A stretch of DNA of 64,000 nucleotides from assembly GCF_900156685.1 (NCBI RefSeq), contig NZ_FTOJ01000002.1:248001-312000 (forward strand), read 5' to 3'. The notes under the pieces were generated by a model, which saw nothing but the letters and a program-made list of their open reading frames with translations, was not told the DNA's origin and did not search any database. This document shows, piece by piece, positions 45,930 to 54,449 of the stretch (positions are counted from its first letter, which is position 1; each line of letters begins with the position of its first letter). This stretch comes from Chryseobacterium piscicola. Lineage in GTDB: Bacteria; Bacteroidota; Bacteroidia; Flavobacteriales; Weeksellaceae. A program made the position numbers and the translations under genes.

Positions 45930-45937
45930 CAAAAGTA
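45930..45937 (-). promoter_or_regulatory. -7 box of the yidD-lgt operon, 7 bases from the ATG
   Basis: TACTTTTG on the minus strand ends 7 bases before the yidD ATG. Confidence 0.45.
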
Positions 45938-46255
45938 GGGTAAAAAAATGAAAATTAGTTTATATTTGTTAGAAGTTTCAGATTCATAAATAGGTGTTTT
46001 ATCTGATAATTTGAGGTATTTTTGGAGTTTGAATTTTATAAAATGAAATAATAAGATTGTACAAATGAAATTATTTTCACCACTTTTTGATGATTCTCAT
46101 ACAAAACTTTATTGTTCTGCAGAATGATTACATTGTAAATGCAAGACAAGACTTTATTTAGATTATAGAAATTTTTTGAAACAACTTTGGGATTCAGAAG
46201 ATGAAAAATATTTCTACTTATATATACAGAAAAAATAAAATTTAAACTATAAATT
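45938..46255. other. Spacer between yidD and rarA
   Basis: A/T-rich with no gene. A long minus-strand frame over 46036-46524 is mostly the reverse of the rarA 5' end and is rejected. Confidence 0.5.
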
Positions 46256-47533
46256 TTGAGCCAAAATACTCCATTAGCCGAAAGAATGAGACCGAAAAAC
46301 CTGGATGAAGTTTTGGGACAAGAGCATCTTACAGGCGAAAAAGGTACTATAAGAAAAATGCTGGAGAATGACACTTTAAATTCTCTTATACTTTGGGGAC
46401 CACCCGGAACAGGAAAAACCACTTTGGCAGAAATTATCTCTGAAAAATCAGGACGTAAGTTTTTTAAACTTTCGGCGGTTTCGTCGGGCGTGAAAGATGT
46501 GCGAGATGTAATAGAAGAAGCCAAAAAGCAGAATCTTTTTTCAGGAAAATCTCCGATTCTTTTTATTGATGAAATTCACCGATTTAATAAATCTCAACAA
46601 GATTCTTTACTTCACGCTGTAGAAAAAGGCTGGATTGTTTTAATTGGAGCAACTACTGAAAACCCGAGTTTTGAGGTAGTTTCGGCTTTGCTTTCCAGAA
46701 GTCAGGTGTATGTTTTAAAAGCTTTAACTCATGAAAAGCTAGAAGAATTGATTGATATTGCACTTGAAAGATTTAATAGAGACGAAAAAACCGATTTCAA
46801 AATTAAAGAAAAACAGGCTTTCATTCAATATTCAGGTGGAGATGGAAGAAAACTGATCAATTCAGTGGAGTTGGTTCTCAGTCAGTTTATCAATTCGGAC
46901 ACGAAAGAAATTTCTAATGACGAAGTGATGGAAGTTCTTCAGGAAACCATGGCGTTGTACGATAAAAATGGGGAGCAACATTATGATATTATTTCGGCTT
47001 TCATCAAATCGATGCGTGGAGGCGATCCGAATGGCGCAGTTTATTGGTTGGCAAGAATGATTGCAGGAGGAGAAGATATTAAATTTATTGCCCGAAGAAT
47101 GTTGATTTTAGCTTCTGAAGATATTGGTTTGGCAAATCCGAATGCTTTGGTAATTGCTAATAATTGTTTTCAGGCAATTAGTGTGATTGGAAATCCGGAA
47201 GCGAGAATTTTATTGAGTGAAACTGCGATTTATTTGGCGGTTTCTCCTAAAAGTAATTCGGCATATATGGCAATTAATGATGCTTTAGCTTTTGTTAAAA
47301 AAACAGGAAATCTACCAGTTCCTCTACATTTAAGAAATGCTCCCACGAAGCTCATGAAAGATTTAGATTATGGCAAAGAATATAAATATGCTCATTCTTA
47401 TGAAGGGAACTTTGTTAATCAAGATTTTTTGCCGGAAGAAATAAAAGACTTAAGATTTTACGAACCGGGAAACAATGCAACCGAAAAGAAGATTTACGAC
47501 GAGCTCAAGAAAAAATGGAAAGATAAATATTAG
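46256..47533 (+). CDS. rarA: Replication-associated recombination protein A (RarA/MgsA AAA+ ATPase)
   Basis: RarA acts at stalled forks with SSB. The clamp-loader-like AAA+ core shows Walker A LWGPPGTGKTT, Walker B ILFIDEIHRFNKSQQDSLL, sensor 1 GATTENPSFEV and arginine-finger region ALLSRSQVY, followed by the C-terminal tetramerisation domain (SAFIKSMRGGDPNGAVYWLARMIAGGEDIKFIARRM). The start is a TTG at 46256 (MSQNTPLAERMRPKNLDEVLGQEHL); the first ATG is ten codons later inside a conserved segment, so TTG is preferred. The length of 425 residues is normal. Confidence 0.95.
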   Translation: MSQNTPLAERMRPKNLDEVLGQEHLTGEKGTIRKMLENDTLNSLILWGPPGTGKTTLAEIISEKSGRKFFKLSAVSSGVKDVRDVIEEAKKQNLFSGKSPILFIDEIHRFNKSQQDSLLHAVEKGWIVLIGATTENPSFEVVSALLSRSQVYVLKALTHEKLEELIDIALERFNRDEKTDFKIKEKQAFIQYSGGDGRKLINSVELVLSQFINSDTKEISNDEVMEVLQETMALYDKNGEQHYDIISAFIKSMRGGDPNGAVYWLARMIAGGEDIKFIARRMLILASEDIGLANPNALVIANNCFQAISVIGNPEARILLSETAIYLAVSPKSNSAYMAINDALAFVKKTGNLPVPLHLRNAPTKLMKDLDYGKEYKYAHSYEGNFVNQDFLPEEIKDLRFYEPGNNATEKKIYDELKKKWKDKY

Positions 47534-47570
47534 AAAAAAAAGGATATTCAAACCGAATATCCTTTTTTTT
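47534..47570. terminator. Bidirectional terminator after rarA
   Basis: AAAGGATATTC (47539-47549) pairs perfectly with GAATATCCTTT (47555-47565), with A before and T after; convergent genes on both sides. Confidence 0.93.
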
Positions 47571-47590
47571 AATTTATAAAATGTCAATTA

Positions 47591-48028
47591 TTATTTTTTT
47601 ATACTGGTAATGAAAAGTGTTTTTTTACCGTTGTAATCTTTTATTTCAGATTTCGCCATCAGATCTGCAAAAATATTGATCTTGGTGTCTGTGAACTCAT
47701 AGCCATCAATAAAAACGGGAGTCTCAGGAGAAATACCGCTTTGTTTATTAAGACTGTTAAGACTTATAAAATCTAATGTGCCATAACTTTTTTTAAATTT
47801 TACTGTCGCCAAACCATTTTCGGCAAGAAAGCTGTATTTTTTTAAATCCTCAGTAAGAGCTGCAGGATTTTTGAGAACGTTTATACTCTGTACCCAAGCT
47901 TTTCTTGCTTCAAACATAGCAACTGTACCAACGTTACCATCAGCAATAGCAAATTTTGTAGAAAGATCTTTTTGAGCAAAAACGCTTACCGATGCGAACA
48001 AAAATAAAGAATATAGAATTTTTTTCAT
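47591..48028 (-). CDS. Hypothetical secreted protein, 145 aa
   Basis: I take the ATG at 48028, giving the signal peptide MKKILYSLFLFASVSVFAQ; an ATG two codons earlier is possible. The mature protein is a single small domain (KYSFLAENGLATVKFKKSYGTLDFISLNSLN, then PVFIDGYEFTDTKINIFADLMAKSEI) in which PVFIDGYEF resembles the plug-type short strand seen in SusC-like and carboxypeptidase-regulatory-like proteins, but I cannot assign a family. Single gene, convergent with rarA. Confidence 0.75.
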   Translation of the reverse strand: MKKILYSLFLFASVSVFAQKDLSTKFAIADGNVGTVAMFEARKAWVQSINVLKNPAALTEDLKKYSFLAENGLATVKFKKSYGTLDFISLNSLNKQSGISPETPVFIDGYEFTDTKINIFADLMAKSEIKDYNGKKTLFITSIKK

Positions 48029-48034
48029 AATCAA

Positions 48035-48305
48035 AAATCATTTTGGTTAAAAGCGTGATAAATGTACAAAAAAAATACAGAATAGCAATAAAAAATGCAT
48101 TGTTTGAAAATTCCCGTATTATTAATAGACACTTTCTAGCGTGATTTTTATGTTGAATTTTAAGCAAATTCAATAATCTATTTATTCTATTTCTTTTTTT
48201 TAATCTATCATCGTTTCGCAAACTGAAAATAGTAAAAAAGTTAGTTAATTGAAGAAAAGATCCATGAAAAACACATTTGTTTACCTTTTTTTAAATACAA
48301 TTGAT
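48035..48305. other. Spacer without a gene, left of the MITE-like element
   Basis: A/T-rich; no ORF, promoter or repeat that I can support. The 95 bases right of the element (48455-48549) are similar. Confidence 0.45.
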
Positions 48306-48308
48306 TTA

Positions 48309-48451
48309 GAGTCTGTTAAAATTTCATCAAAAATAGTACAATCCTAAAGGGTGTAATTTTGATGAAATTTAAAGGTATTTTACCATCCTTTAGAGATGAA
48401 AAACAAAAAAAGACCTGGAAATTTAATTATTAAATCATTTAAAACAGACTC
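48309..48451. mobile_element. MITE-like 143-bp element with terminal and nested inverted repeats
   Basis: GAGTCTGTT (48309-48317) and AACAGACTC (48443-48451) are perfect terminal inverted repeats, flanked on both sides by TTA (48306-48308 and 48452-48454), which fits a 3-bp target duplication of the kind made by IS5-group elements. Inside are a 14-bp perfect inverted repeat (48319-48332 with 48357-48370) and a second dyad CTAAAGGGTG / CATCCTTTAG (48344-48353 with 48384-48393). There is no transposase, so movement would need a transposase elsewhere. Confidence 0.6.
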
Positions 48452-48549
48452 TTAATTCTTATCAAAAAATATTCTTAGTCAATCAATTATTTATAGAGAT
48501 TATAATTAAATTAGACTTAACTTTCGGAAAAGTTTTTTGTATAAAATAT

Positions 48550-48966
48550 TTAATCTTGAGGTTCCCAATTTTTTAGAATCATTTCCATTAAAAAATCCGG
48601 ACATTTAATTATTTTTCTCGTTTGGGCATCCAAAAAAAAGAGAGTAGTTTTAGAATCGGTAATTTTTATGTTTTCAGAATTAAATATTTCATATCTAAAC
48701 TCTATTTTTACACCAGGGATTTTTTCAATGAATGTATGAATGACTAATTCCTCATCGTAAAATGCAGGTTTTAGATACTTAATACTGTATTCGGAAACAG
48801 GTAACCAAATTCCTCTGTTTTCGATTTCGTTATAAGAAATTCCGATGCTTCGGAAAAGCTCAACCCTTGCAACTTCCAGATACTCTGCATAGTTGCCGTA
48901 ATAGACATATTTCATAGGGTCTGTTTCTCCGTAACGTACTCTTAATGAGTGTGTTGTGTGTATCAT
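48550..48966 (-). CDS. Acyl-CoA thioesterase, YbgC/4-hydroxybenzoyl-CoA thioesterase type
   Basis: A 138-residue hotdog protein. VRYGETDPMKYVYYGNYAEYLEVARVELFRSIG is the active-site segment of the YbgC-type thioesterases, with the conserved Asp (TD) and the YxxY-NY pattern; SEYSIKYLKPAFYDEELVIHT and EFRYEIFN follow. It would hydrolyse short or aromatic acyl-CoA in the cytoplasm. The Tol-Pal genes that often neighbour ybgC are absent, so I give no symbol. Confidence 0.88.
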   Translation of the reverse strand: MIHTTHSLRVRYGETDPMKYVYYGNYAEYLEVARVELFRSIGISYNEIENRGIWLPVSEYSIKYLKPAFYDEELVIHTFIEKIPGVKIEFRYEIFNSENIKITDSKTTLFFLDAQTRKIIKCPDFLMEMILKNWEPQD

Positions 48967-48988
48967 GATGAGCGTTTATTTATACATA

Positions 48989-48996
48989 CAAATATA
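48989..48996 (-). promoter_or_regulatory. -7 box of the YbgC-like gene
   Basis: TATATTTG on the minus strand, 22 bases before the ATG at 48966. Confidence 0.5.
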
Positions 48997-49102
48997 TTTT
49001 TTAATAATCAATAGGTGCAACATTTTTTTTTAAAAAGAAAAAACTTGACCTTTGCTGTCCACCTTTTTTTAACGACTAACAACGCGATATCGGGGCATAA
49101 AT

Positions 49103-50557
49103 ATGAATGAAAATTTGATGATGACATGGCAGAAATGCCTTCAGTTTATGAGAGACAATCTCAATGCGGCTGAAGACAATTCTGATCTGAAGAAGCTAGA
49201 AAAATCCTTCGACTTACTTTTTGACAAAGTGCAGCCAGTATCACTGGTTGACAACAATCTTACGTTAATGGTACCGAGTGATTTTTACAAAGAGTATATA
49301 GAAGATAACTACCTTTCTCTACTTTCTGCTGCCCTAAAGAAAAATATAGGTAAAGGCGTTAAACTTTGGTATTCTGTGATGGAAAATAAACCATCCGGAC
49401 AGGAAAAACCTGTGGTGATGAATATGAAAGGCAAAACGGTAGCTACACCAAAAGTACAGGAAACGATGCCACAAGGTTTCTCTGGAAATATTGTAAATCC
49501 TTTTGTAGTTCCGGGAATTAAGAAAGTAAATATCGATTCAAATTTGAAGTCAGATTTTTCTTTTGATAATTATGTGGAAGGTGAAAGCAATAAATTTGCA
49601 TCTACAGTTGCTAAATCTATCGCCAAAAGACCAGGTGCCACTGCTTTTAATCCATTGTTTTTATACGGTGGTTATGGTGTGGGAAAAACGCATCTTGGCC
49701 AAGCAGTCGGTTTGGAAGTAAAAAGCCAATTTCCGGATAAAGTAGTACTCTATCTTTCTTCTGAAAAATTTATCCAGCAATTTATTTCAGCGGCAAAAGC
49801 ACATAAACAAACAGAATTTGCCAACTTCTATCAAATGGTAGATGTGTTGATTATTGATGATATTCAATTCCTTTCTGGTAAATCTGCAACACAAGACAGT
49901 TTCTTCCATATTTTTGATTATTTACATCAAAACGGAAAGCAAATTATCTTGACTTCAGATAAAGCTCCTGTTGATATTATGGATATTCAAGAAAGAATTG
50001 TTTCTCGTTTCAAATGGGGACTTTCTGCAGAAATAAAATCTCCGGATCTGGATACACGTAAAAAAATTATCATTGATAAATTAAGCCGAGACGGAATTGT
50101 TTTAACAGATGATATGCTAGATTTTCTGGCTTCTGAAGTGAAAACCAACGTAAGAGAATTAATTGGTGTTATTAACTCTGTTATTGCGTATTCTACCATC
50201 TATAAATCTGATTTAAGCCTTGAATTATTAAAAGATACCATTAATAAAATTGCAGCTAATCAAAAGAAAATTATCAATATTCCTTACATTCAGGAGGTTG
50301 TATGTGATTATTTCGGTATCAAAAGAGAGCAGCTTTTATCTAAAACAAGAAAACGAGAAATTGCACTTCCTAGACAGTTGGCGATGTATTTTGCGAAAGA
50401 ATACACCAACTCTACATTTACCAAAATAGGTGAAGAAATGGGAGGGAAGGATCACTCAACAGTAATGTACGCCTGCGAAACTATAAAAGATGTTTCTAAA
50501 ATAGACAAAGAGGTAAAGAAATATGTGAAAGATCTTACTGAGAGAATTAAACATTAA
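49103..50557 (+). CDS. dnaA: Chromosomal replication initiator protein DnaA
   Basis: DnaA opens the replication origin. The N-terminal domain I (WQKCLQFMRDNLN) is joined by a linker to the AAA+ domain with Walker A LYGGYGVGKTHLGQA, Walker B VLIIDDIQFLSGK and the arginine-finger RIVSRFKWGL, and the C-terminal DNA-binding domain ends with the signature GGKDHSTVMYACETI. The length of 484 residues is normal. The next gene is a tyrosine phosphatase, not dnaN. I see no cluster of DnaA boxes next to it. Confidence 0.97.
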   Translation: MNENLMMTWQKCLQFMRDNLNAAEDNSDLKKLEKSFDLLFDKVQPVSLVDNNLTLMVPSDFYKEYIEDNYLSLLSAALKKNIGKGVKLWYSVMENKPSGQEKPVVMNMKGKTVATPKVQETMPQGFSGNIVNPFVVPGIKKVNIDSNLKSDFSFDNYVEGESNKFASTVAKSIAKRPGATAFNPLFLYGGYGVGKTHLGQAVGLEVKSQFPDKVVLYLSSEKFIQQFISAAKAHKQTEFANFYQMVDVLIIDDIQFLSGKSATQDSFFHIFDYLHQNGKQIILTSDKAPVDIMDIQERIVSRFKWGLSAEIKSPDLDTRKKIIIDKLSRDGIVLTDDMLDFLASEVKTNVRELIGVINSVIAYSTIYKSDLSLELLKDTINKIAANQKKIINIPYIQEVVCDYFGIKREQLLSKTRKREIALPRQLAMYFAKEYTNSTFTKIGEEMGGKDHSTVMYACETIKDVSKIDKEVKKYVKDLTERIKH

Positions 50558-50578
50558 GTAAGTTTTTTTAATTAATAT

Positions 50579-50611
50579 AAAAATGAAGGATAGATTTATT
50601 CTTCATTTTTT
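50579..50611 (+). terminator. Terminator of dnaA, fused to the next promoter
   Basis: AAAAATGAAG (50579-50588) pairs with CTTCATTTTT (50601-50610) around a 12-base loop; the T tract continues into TATTTTTG. Confidence 0.7.
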
Positions 50612-50618
50612 ATTTTTG
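50611..50618 (+). promoter_or_regulatory. -7 box of the tyrosine phosphatase gene
   Basis: TATTTTTG, 22 bases before the ATG at 50641; it begins with the last T of the dnaA terminator. Confidence 0.5.
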
Positions 50619-50640
50619 TAATCTAAAATAAAATTCATTG

Positions 50641-51108
50641 ATGAAAATTTTAATGGTTTGCCTAGGAAATATTTGCAGAAGCCCTCTTGCAGAAGGTATT
50701 TTAAAGTCAAAACTTTCAGCTCATTTTCAAGTAGATTCTGCAGGAACAATTAATATGCATGAAGGAAAATCGCCCGATAAAAGATCTGTAGAAGTAGCTT
50801 CAAAACATGGTTTAGATATTTCTAAACAACGTTCAAGGCATTTCCAATCTCATGATTTAGATTATTATGATAAAATATTCTGTATGGATAAAAATAATCT
50901 ACGAAACGTTCTTTCGCTCGCAAAATCTGATGAACAAAGACAAAAAGTTTCGTTATTAATGCAGGATTTAGATTTAAAACATTTTCATGATGAAGTACCA
51001 GATCCTTATTGGAGCGGTTCTGAAGGTTTTAATCAAGTCTATCAACAAATTGATGCGGCCTGCGAAATTATCGCAAAAAATATTCAAAATTCTACAACTA
51101 ATTTTTAA
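50641..51108 (+). CDS. Low-molecular-weight protein-tyrosine phosphatase
   Basis: The P-loop VCLGNICRSPLAEG (Cys7, Arg13) and the general acid motif DPYW near residue 119 (DEVPDPYWSGSEGF) define this family. Bacterial members dephosphorylate tyrosine kinases of capsule synthesis or other substrates; no such kinase is in the window. I take the ATG at 50641 (MKILMVCLGN) rather than the TTG one codon before it. The 155 residues are normal. The methylase gene follows after 34 bases, probably on the same transcript. Confidence 0.93.
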   Translation: MKILMVCLGNICRSPLAEGILKSKLSAHFQVDSAGTINMHEGKSPDKRSVEVASKHGLDISKQRSRHFQSHDLDYYDKIFCMDKNNLRNVLSLAKSDEQRQKVSLLMQDLDLKHFHDEVPDPYWSGSEGFNQVYQQIDAACEIIAKNIQNSTTNF

Positions 51109-51142
51109 TCTTTACCTCAACCTTAATATCAACCTTAGAAAT

Positions 51143-51841
51143 ATGCTATTCTTACTTCCAGCTTATCTTTCAGAAAATACTTCCCTTACTCATTTTGCAC
51201 CAGTGATAAAGGATTACATTATGCAAACTGATTATTTTTTTGTTGAAAACGAAAAAACAGCCAGAAAAGTAGTGAAATTTTTTGCACCCGAAAAAAAACA
51301 GGCTGATCTGAAATTATTTTTACTAGACAAATACACAGAAAACCGAGATATCAAAGAAGCGCAGGATTTAATGTTGAAAAATCAAGATTTTGGTTTACTT
51401 TCAGAAGCGGGTCTTCCGTGTATTGCTGATCCTGGAAATTTAATGGTGAAATGGTGTCACGAAAAAAACATTCAGGTTGTGCCAATTTCAGGACCATCAT
51501 CCATTATTTTGGCTTTAATTTCTAGCGGATTTAACGGGCAAGAATTTAGTTTTAATGGATATCTTCCAATTGATAAATCTGAAAAAAAGAAACAAATTCT
51601 TCATTTAGAAAATCTGGTTCAGAAAACCGGATATTCTCAAATTTTTATGGAAACTCCGTATCGCAATAATCAACTTTTAGAAGATTTAATTAAATTTCTT
51701 CCTTCCAATACAAAGCTTTGTATCGCTTCCAATATTAATGATCCTGAAACAGAATTTATTAAAACAAAAACAATAAAAGACTGGCAAAAGCAAATACCAG
51801 AACTTCACAAGATTCCTACTGTTTTTGTTATAGGAAAATGA
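51143..51841 (+). CDS. Tetrapyrrole-methylase-fold SAM methyltransferase, RsmI-like
   Basis: A 232-residue protein of the tetrapyrrole methylase fold related to RsmI, which methylates the ribose of C1402 in 16S rRNA. FGLLSEAGLPCIADPGNLMVKWCHEK and VVPISGPSSIILALISSGFNGQEFSFNGYLP are the RsmI-type motifs, but the N terminus lacks the usual GNxxD start and reads MLFLLPAYLSENTSLTHFAPVIKD. It may therefore be a paralogue with another target. The frame is open upstream to 50987 inside the phosphatase gene; the ATG at 51143 is preferred because homology begins there. Confidence 0.85.
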   Translation: MLFLLPAYLSENTSLTHFAPVIKDYIMQTDYFFVENEKTARKVVKFFAPEKKQADLKLFLLDKYTENRDIKEAQDLMLKNQDFGLLSEAGLPCIADPGNLMVKWCHEKNIQVVPISGPSSIILALISSGFNGQEFSFNGYLPIDKSEKKKQILHLENLVQKTGYSQIFMETPYRNNQLLEDLIKFLPSNTKLCIASNINDPETEFIKTKTIKDWQKQIPELHKIPTVFVIGK

Positions 51842-51991
51842 TTTTAGCTTTTTGCATAAGGCAATTGAGAAGATATTTAGATAATATTTACTGTTGAATA
51901 AATCACTTCAATTGAAATTTAACAGCCATTAATAAATCTTTAGCATCATTCTTGCGAGTAAGATATATATAACATTAAAACAAATAATATT

Positions 51992-52369
51992 ATGTCTGAC
52001 AAAAAATTAGCAGGGCTTTGGATTGATACTCAAAAAGCGGTAGTAGTAAAAAATCATGATGCGCAAAATGCATTCAAATTTTTCTTATGCAGCCCTGTAA
52101 AAGCAATTATCCAGCACGGAAACTCAAATGAAAATGCAGGTAACAACGCCGAGCAAACCAATAAAATTAAATTCTTTAAAGATGTTGAGCATCTTCTTAC
52201 AAATTCTGAGGAAGTTTTGATTACTGGTCCCGGCACAATTCAGGAAGAATTAAAAAAGTATTTGCATGAAACTGCGCAATTTAAAAATTTAAAAATAACT
52301 TTAGAAACATCCCAACAGATGTCTGATGAGCAGGTTTTAGATACTGTAAAAACGTATTTTAATGCTTAA
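51992..52369 (+). CDS. Small protein resembling a bacterial eRF1-family (baeRF-like) domain, 125 aa
   Basis: The start AGLWIDTQKAVVVK and the end LITGPGTIQEELKKYLHETAQFKNLKITLETSQQMSDEQVLDTVKTYF have the form of the C-terminal eRF1/Pelota-like domain found in some bacterial proteins of the baeRF group and in stress-associated small proteins. The middle (GNSNENAGNNAEQTNK) is a low-complexity loop. It would be cytoplasmic; a role in translation stress is only a guess from fold resemblance. Single gene with a strong terminator. Confidence 0.65.
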   Translation: MSDKKLAGLWIDTQKAVVVKNHDAQNAFKFFLCSPVKAIIQHGNSNENAGNNAEQTNKIKFFKDVEHLLTNSEEVLITGPGTIQEELKKYLHETAQFKNLKITLETSQQMSDEQVLDTVKTYFNA

Positions 52370-52389
52370 AATCATAATTTAGCTACAAT

Positions 52390-52424
52390 AAATCCGATTA
52401 TCATTGATAGTCGGATTTTTTTTT
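52390..52424 (+). terminator. Terminator of the baeRF-like gene
   Basis: AAATCCGA (52390-52397) pairs with TCGGATTT (52411-52418), with inner TATCA/TGATA, then T to 52424. Confidence 0.92.
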
Positions 52425-52471
52425 ATAAAACATCAACAATAGCAGTAAGAATTTTTCATTATTTTTATAGT

Positions 52472-53539
52472 ATGAAAAAAGGTCTAGTGTTATTTGTATT
52501 TTTTCCGTTCCTACTATTTGGTCAGGAAATTCCAAAATTAACAGATGAAATGGCGGTAAAATTATCAGAAAAGCCATTGCATTGCATCAACCAGGAGTAT
52601 CCTAATAAAACGGCTCATATCATCAATACTGCAAGTGAAGTTGCATTAAGCCCGAAAGATTTGCACCCAAGTTTTTATGGCTGTTTCGATTGGCACTCTT
52701 CTGTACACGGACATTGGATGCTGGTTCGGTTGCTGAAAACCAAACCTAACTTACCAGTTGCTAAAGAGATTGAAAATATTCTTGAAAATTCTTTTAGAAA
52801 AGAAAATCTACAAACGGAAGCCGATTATTTCACCAAGTATCAGTTGACAACCACTTTCGAACGAACTTACGGTTGGGCTTGGTTGCTGAAATTGGACGAA
52901 GAACTTATGACCTGGAATCATCCAAAAGCAAAAATATGGCATGAAAATTTGAAACCTTTAACCGATAAAATTCTCGCATCTTGGAAAACATATTTGCCCA
53001 AACAAACGTATCCAAACCGAACCGGAGTTCATCCAAATACTGCATTTGCAATGGTTTTTGCGCTCGATTGGGCGAGAGCGAATGGCGATAAAGATTTTGA
53101 AAATCAATTGACCGAAAAGGCAAAATATTTTTATTTAAAAAACACAAAAACGCCTGCTTATCTCGAACCTGATGGTTCCGATTTTTTCTCGCCAAGTCTT
53201 GAAATTGCCGATTTGATGAGAAGAGTTCTTCCACAAAAAGAATTTGTAAAATGGTTGAATAATTTTTACGAAAAAAGAAGTCTTGAAAATATCGAAAAAA
53301 TTCCTGTTGTAAGTGATTTGAATGATTATCAAACTGTTCATTTGGTAGGTTTATCTTTCACAAAAGCATGGTGCATGAAGGGAATTGCGAAATCTCTTCC
53401 TGAAAATCATCCTTTAAAAAAATCGTTTCAAAATACGGCCGACAAATTTTTGTTGAATGGTTTACCTTTGCTTTTCCAAGGGAATTATGGTGGTGATCAT
53501 TGGTTGGCGAGTTTTGCGGTGTATGCTTTAGAAGATTAA
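52472..53539 (+). CDS. DUF2891 secreted protein, 355 aa
   Basis: A signal peptide (MKKGLVLFVFFPFLLFGQ) is followed by the full-length DUF2891 domain: LHPSFYGCFDWHSSVHGHWMLVRLL, TTTFERTYGWAWLLKL, RTGVHPNTAFAMVFALDWAR and LEPDGSDFFSPSLEIADLMRRVL. The rows of conserved His, Trp, Asp and Glu residues suggest an alpha/alpha-barrel resembling sugar-active enzymes or epimerases, but no activity is known to me. It ends 15 bases before the AraC regulator on the same strand, so the two may be co-transcribed. Confidence 0.88.
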   Translation: MKKGLVLFVFFPFLLFGQEIPKLTDEMAVKLSEKPLHCINQEYPNKTAHIINTASEVALSPKDLHPSFYGCFDWHSSVHGHWMLVRLLKTKPNLPVAKEIENILENSFRKENLQTEADYFTKYQLTTTFERTYGWAWLLKLDEELMTWNHPKAKIWHENLKPLTDKILASWKTYLPKQTYPNRTGVHPNTAFAMVFALDWARANGDKDFENQLTEKAKYFYLKNTKTPAYLEPDGSDFFSPSLEIADLMRRVLPQKEFVKWLNNFYEKRSLENIEKIPVVSDLNDYQTVHLVGLSFTKAWCMKGIAKSLPENHPLKKSFQNTADKFLLNGLPLLFQGNYGGDHWLASFAVYALED

Positions 53540-53554
53540 TTTTAAGATCATTTT

Positions 53555-54397
53555 ATGTCTGCTTTACAACAATTTGGAGTTGAGATTTTTACCCAAAACA
53601 ATATTTTTGAAAGAATCTCTACAGACAAGCCTTTTCGTCCGGATAATCCTGCTTTTATCTTTATTAAAAGTGGGTCTATAAAACTTCGTCAACACTTCAG
53701 AGATCTGGAGCTTTCTGCAAATACATTTATGGTTACAGATCCTCAGACGGTATATGAATTGATTTCTGTAAGCGATGATTTTCAATCGAGAATGGTCTCA
53801 TACAAACGAGAATTTATTTCGGCTTTGTCTCTGAAATTCAATCGGTTAATTACTTACAGGTATTTTCGTCAGCAGATGAATGTGGCTGTTCCTCTCTTTC
53901 AAGATGATTTGGATGTGGTTTGGAAAAGTGTGAATTTTTTAAAATATATTCTGGATTCTGAAACTGAAATGATTTACAAAAAAGAAATTGTAGAACATCT
54001 TTTCTCTGTTTTTTGTTATCAAATGGCAGGAATTATATCCAAAGAAGACAATAATTCTATGAATCAAATGTCTAGACAGGAGGAAATTGTTTTTGTTTTT
54101 CTTAATGATTTGGCAAATCACCATCTTAATAATCGCCAAGTAGATTTCTACGCCGCACGTCAGTCTATTACAACGAGACATCTTTCTTCGGTTGTTAAAA
54201 TGATTACAGGAAAGTCGGCAAGCCACGTGATTGCTTCAATCGTTATTAATGAAGCAAAAGTCTATTTAAATTCATCTAAAATGCCAATTTCAGAGATTTC
54301 TACAAAACTTGGCTTCAGCGATCAATATTCTTTTTCTCACTTTTTTAAAAAACATTTAGGCATCAGTCCTAGTCAATACAGACAACAGTACCAATAA
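53555..54397 (+). CDS. AraC-family transcriptional regulator
   Basis: A 280-residue regulator with a C-terminal AraC/XylS domain of two helix-turn-helix units; the second shows the conserved ISEISTKLGFSDQYSFSHFFKKHLGISPSQYRQQYQ. The N-terminal part (about residues 1-170) is a cupin-like sensing domain with FIFIKSGSIKLRQH. It stands directly before the TolC-HlyD-MFS operon on the same strand, with the dyad 54430-54449 in between, so control of that operon is likely (inference). Confidence 0.92.
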   Translation: MSALQQFGVEIFTQNNIFERISTDKPFRPDNPAFIFIKSGSIKLRQHFRDLELSANTFMVTDPQTVYELISVSDDFQSRMVSYKREFISALSLKFNRLITYRYFRQQMNVAVPLFQDDLDVVWKSVNFLKYILDSETEMIYKKEIVEHLFSVFCYQMAGIISKEDNNSMNQMSRQEEIVFVFLNDLANHHLNNRQVDFYAARQSITTRHLSSVVKMITGKSASHVIASIVINEAKVYLNSSKMPISEISTKLGFSDQYSFSHFFKKHLGISPSQYRQQYQ

Positions 54398-54429
54398 GAT
54401 AATCGTACATTTGAACATCTTTTTCCAAA

Positions 54430-54449
54430 ATTCAAACATTTGTTTGAAT
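54430..54449. promoter_or_regulatory. Dyad operator on the efflux operon promoter
   Basis: ATTCAAACA (54430-54438) and TGTTTGAAT (54441-54449) are perfect inverted arms around TT. The right arm overlaps the -33 TTTG. A direct repeat of the half site, TTTGAACAT (54410-54418) versus TTTGAATGT (54443-54451), lies 33 bases apart, about three helix turns, which suits an AraC-type protein. Confidence 0.6.

Noticed and set aside
46036-46524. 162-codon open frame on the minus strand
   Set aside because: More than half is the reverse of the conserved rarA AAA+ coding region; the rest is low-complexity.
48967-49102. Replication origin next to dnaA
   Set aside because: No cluster of DnaA boxes or unwinding repeats found; dnaN and other origin neighbours are absent.
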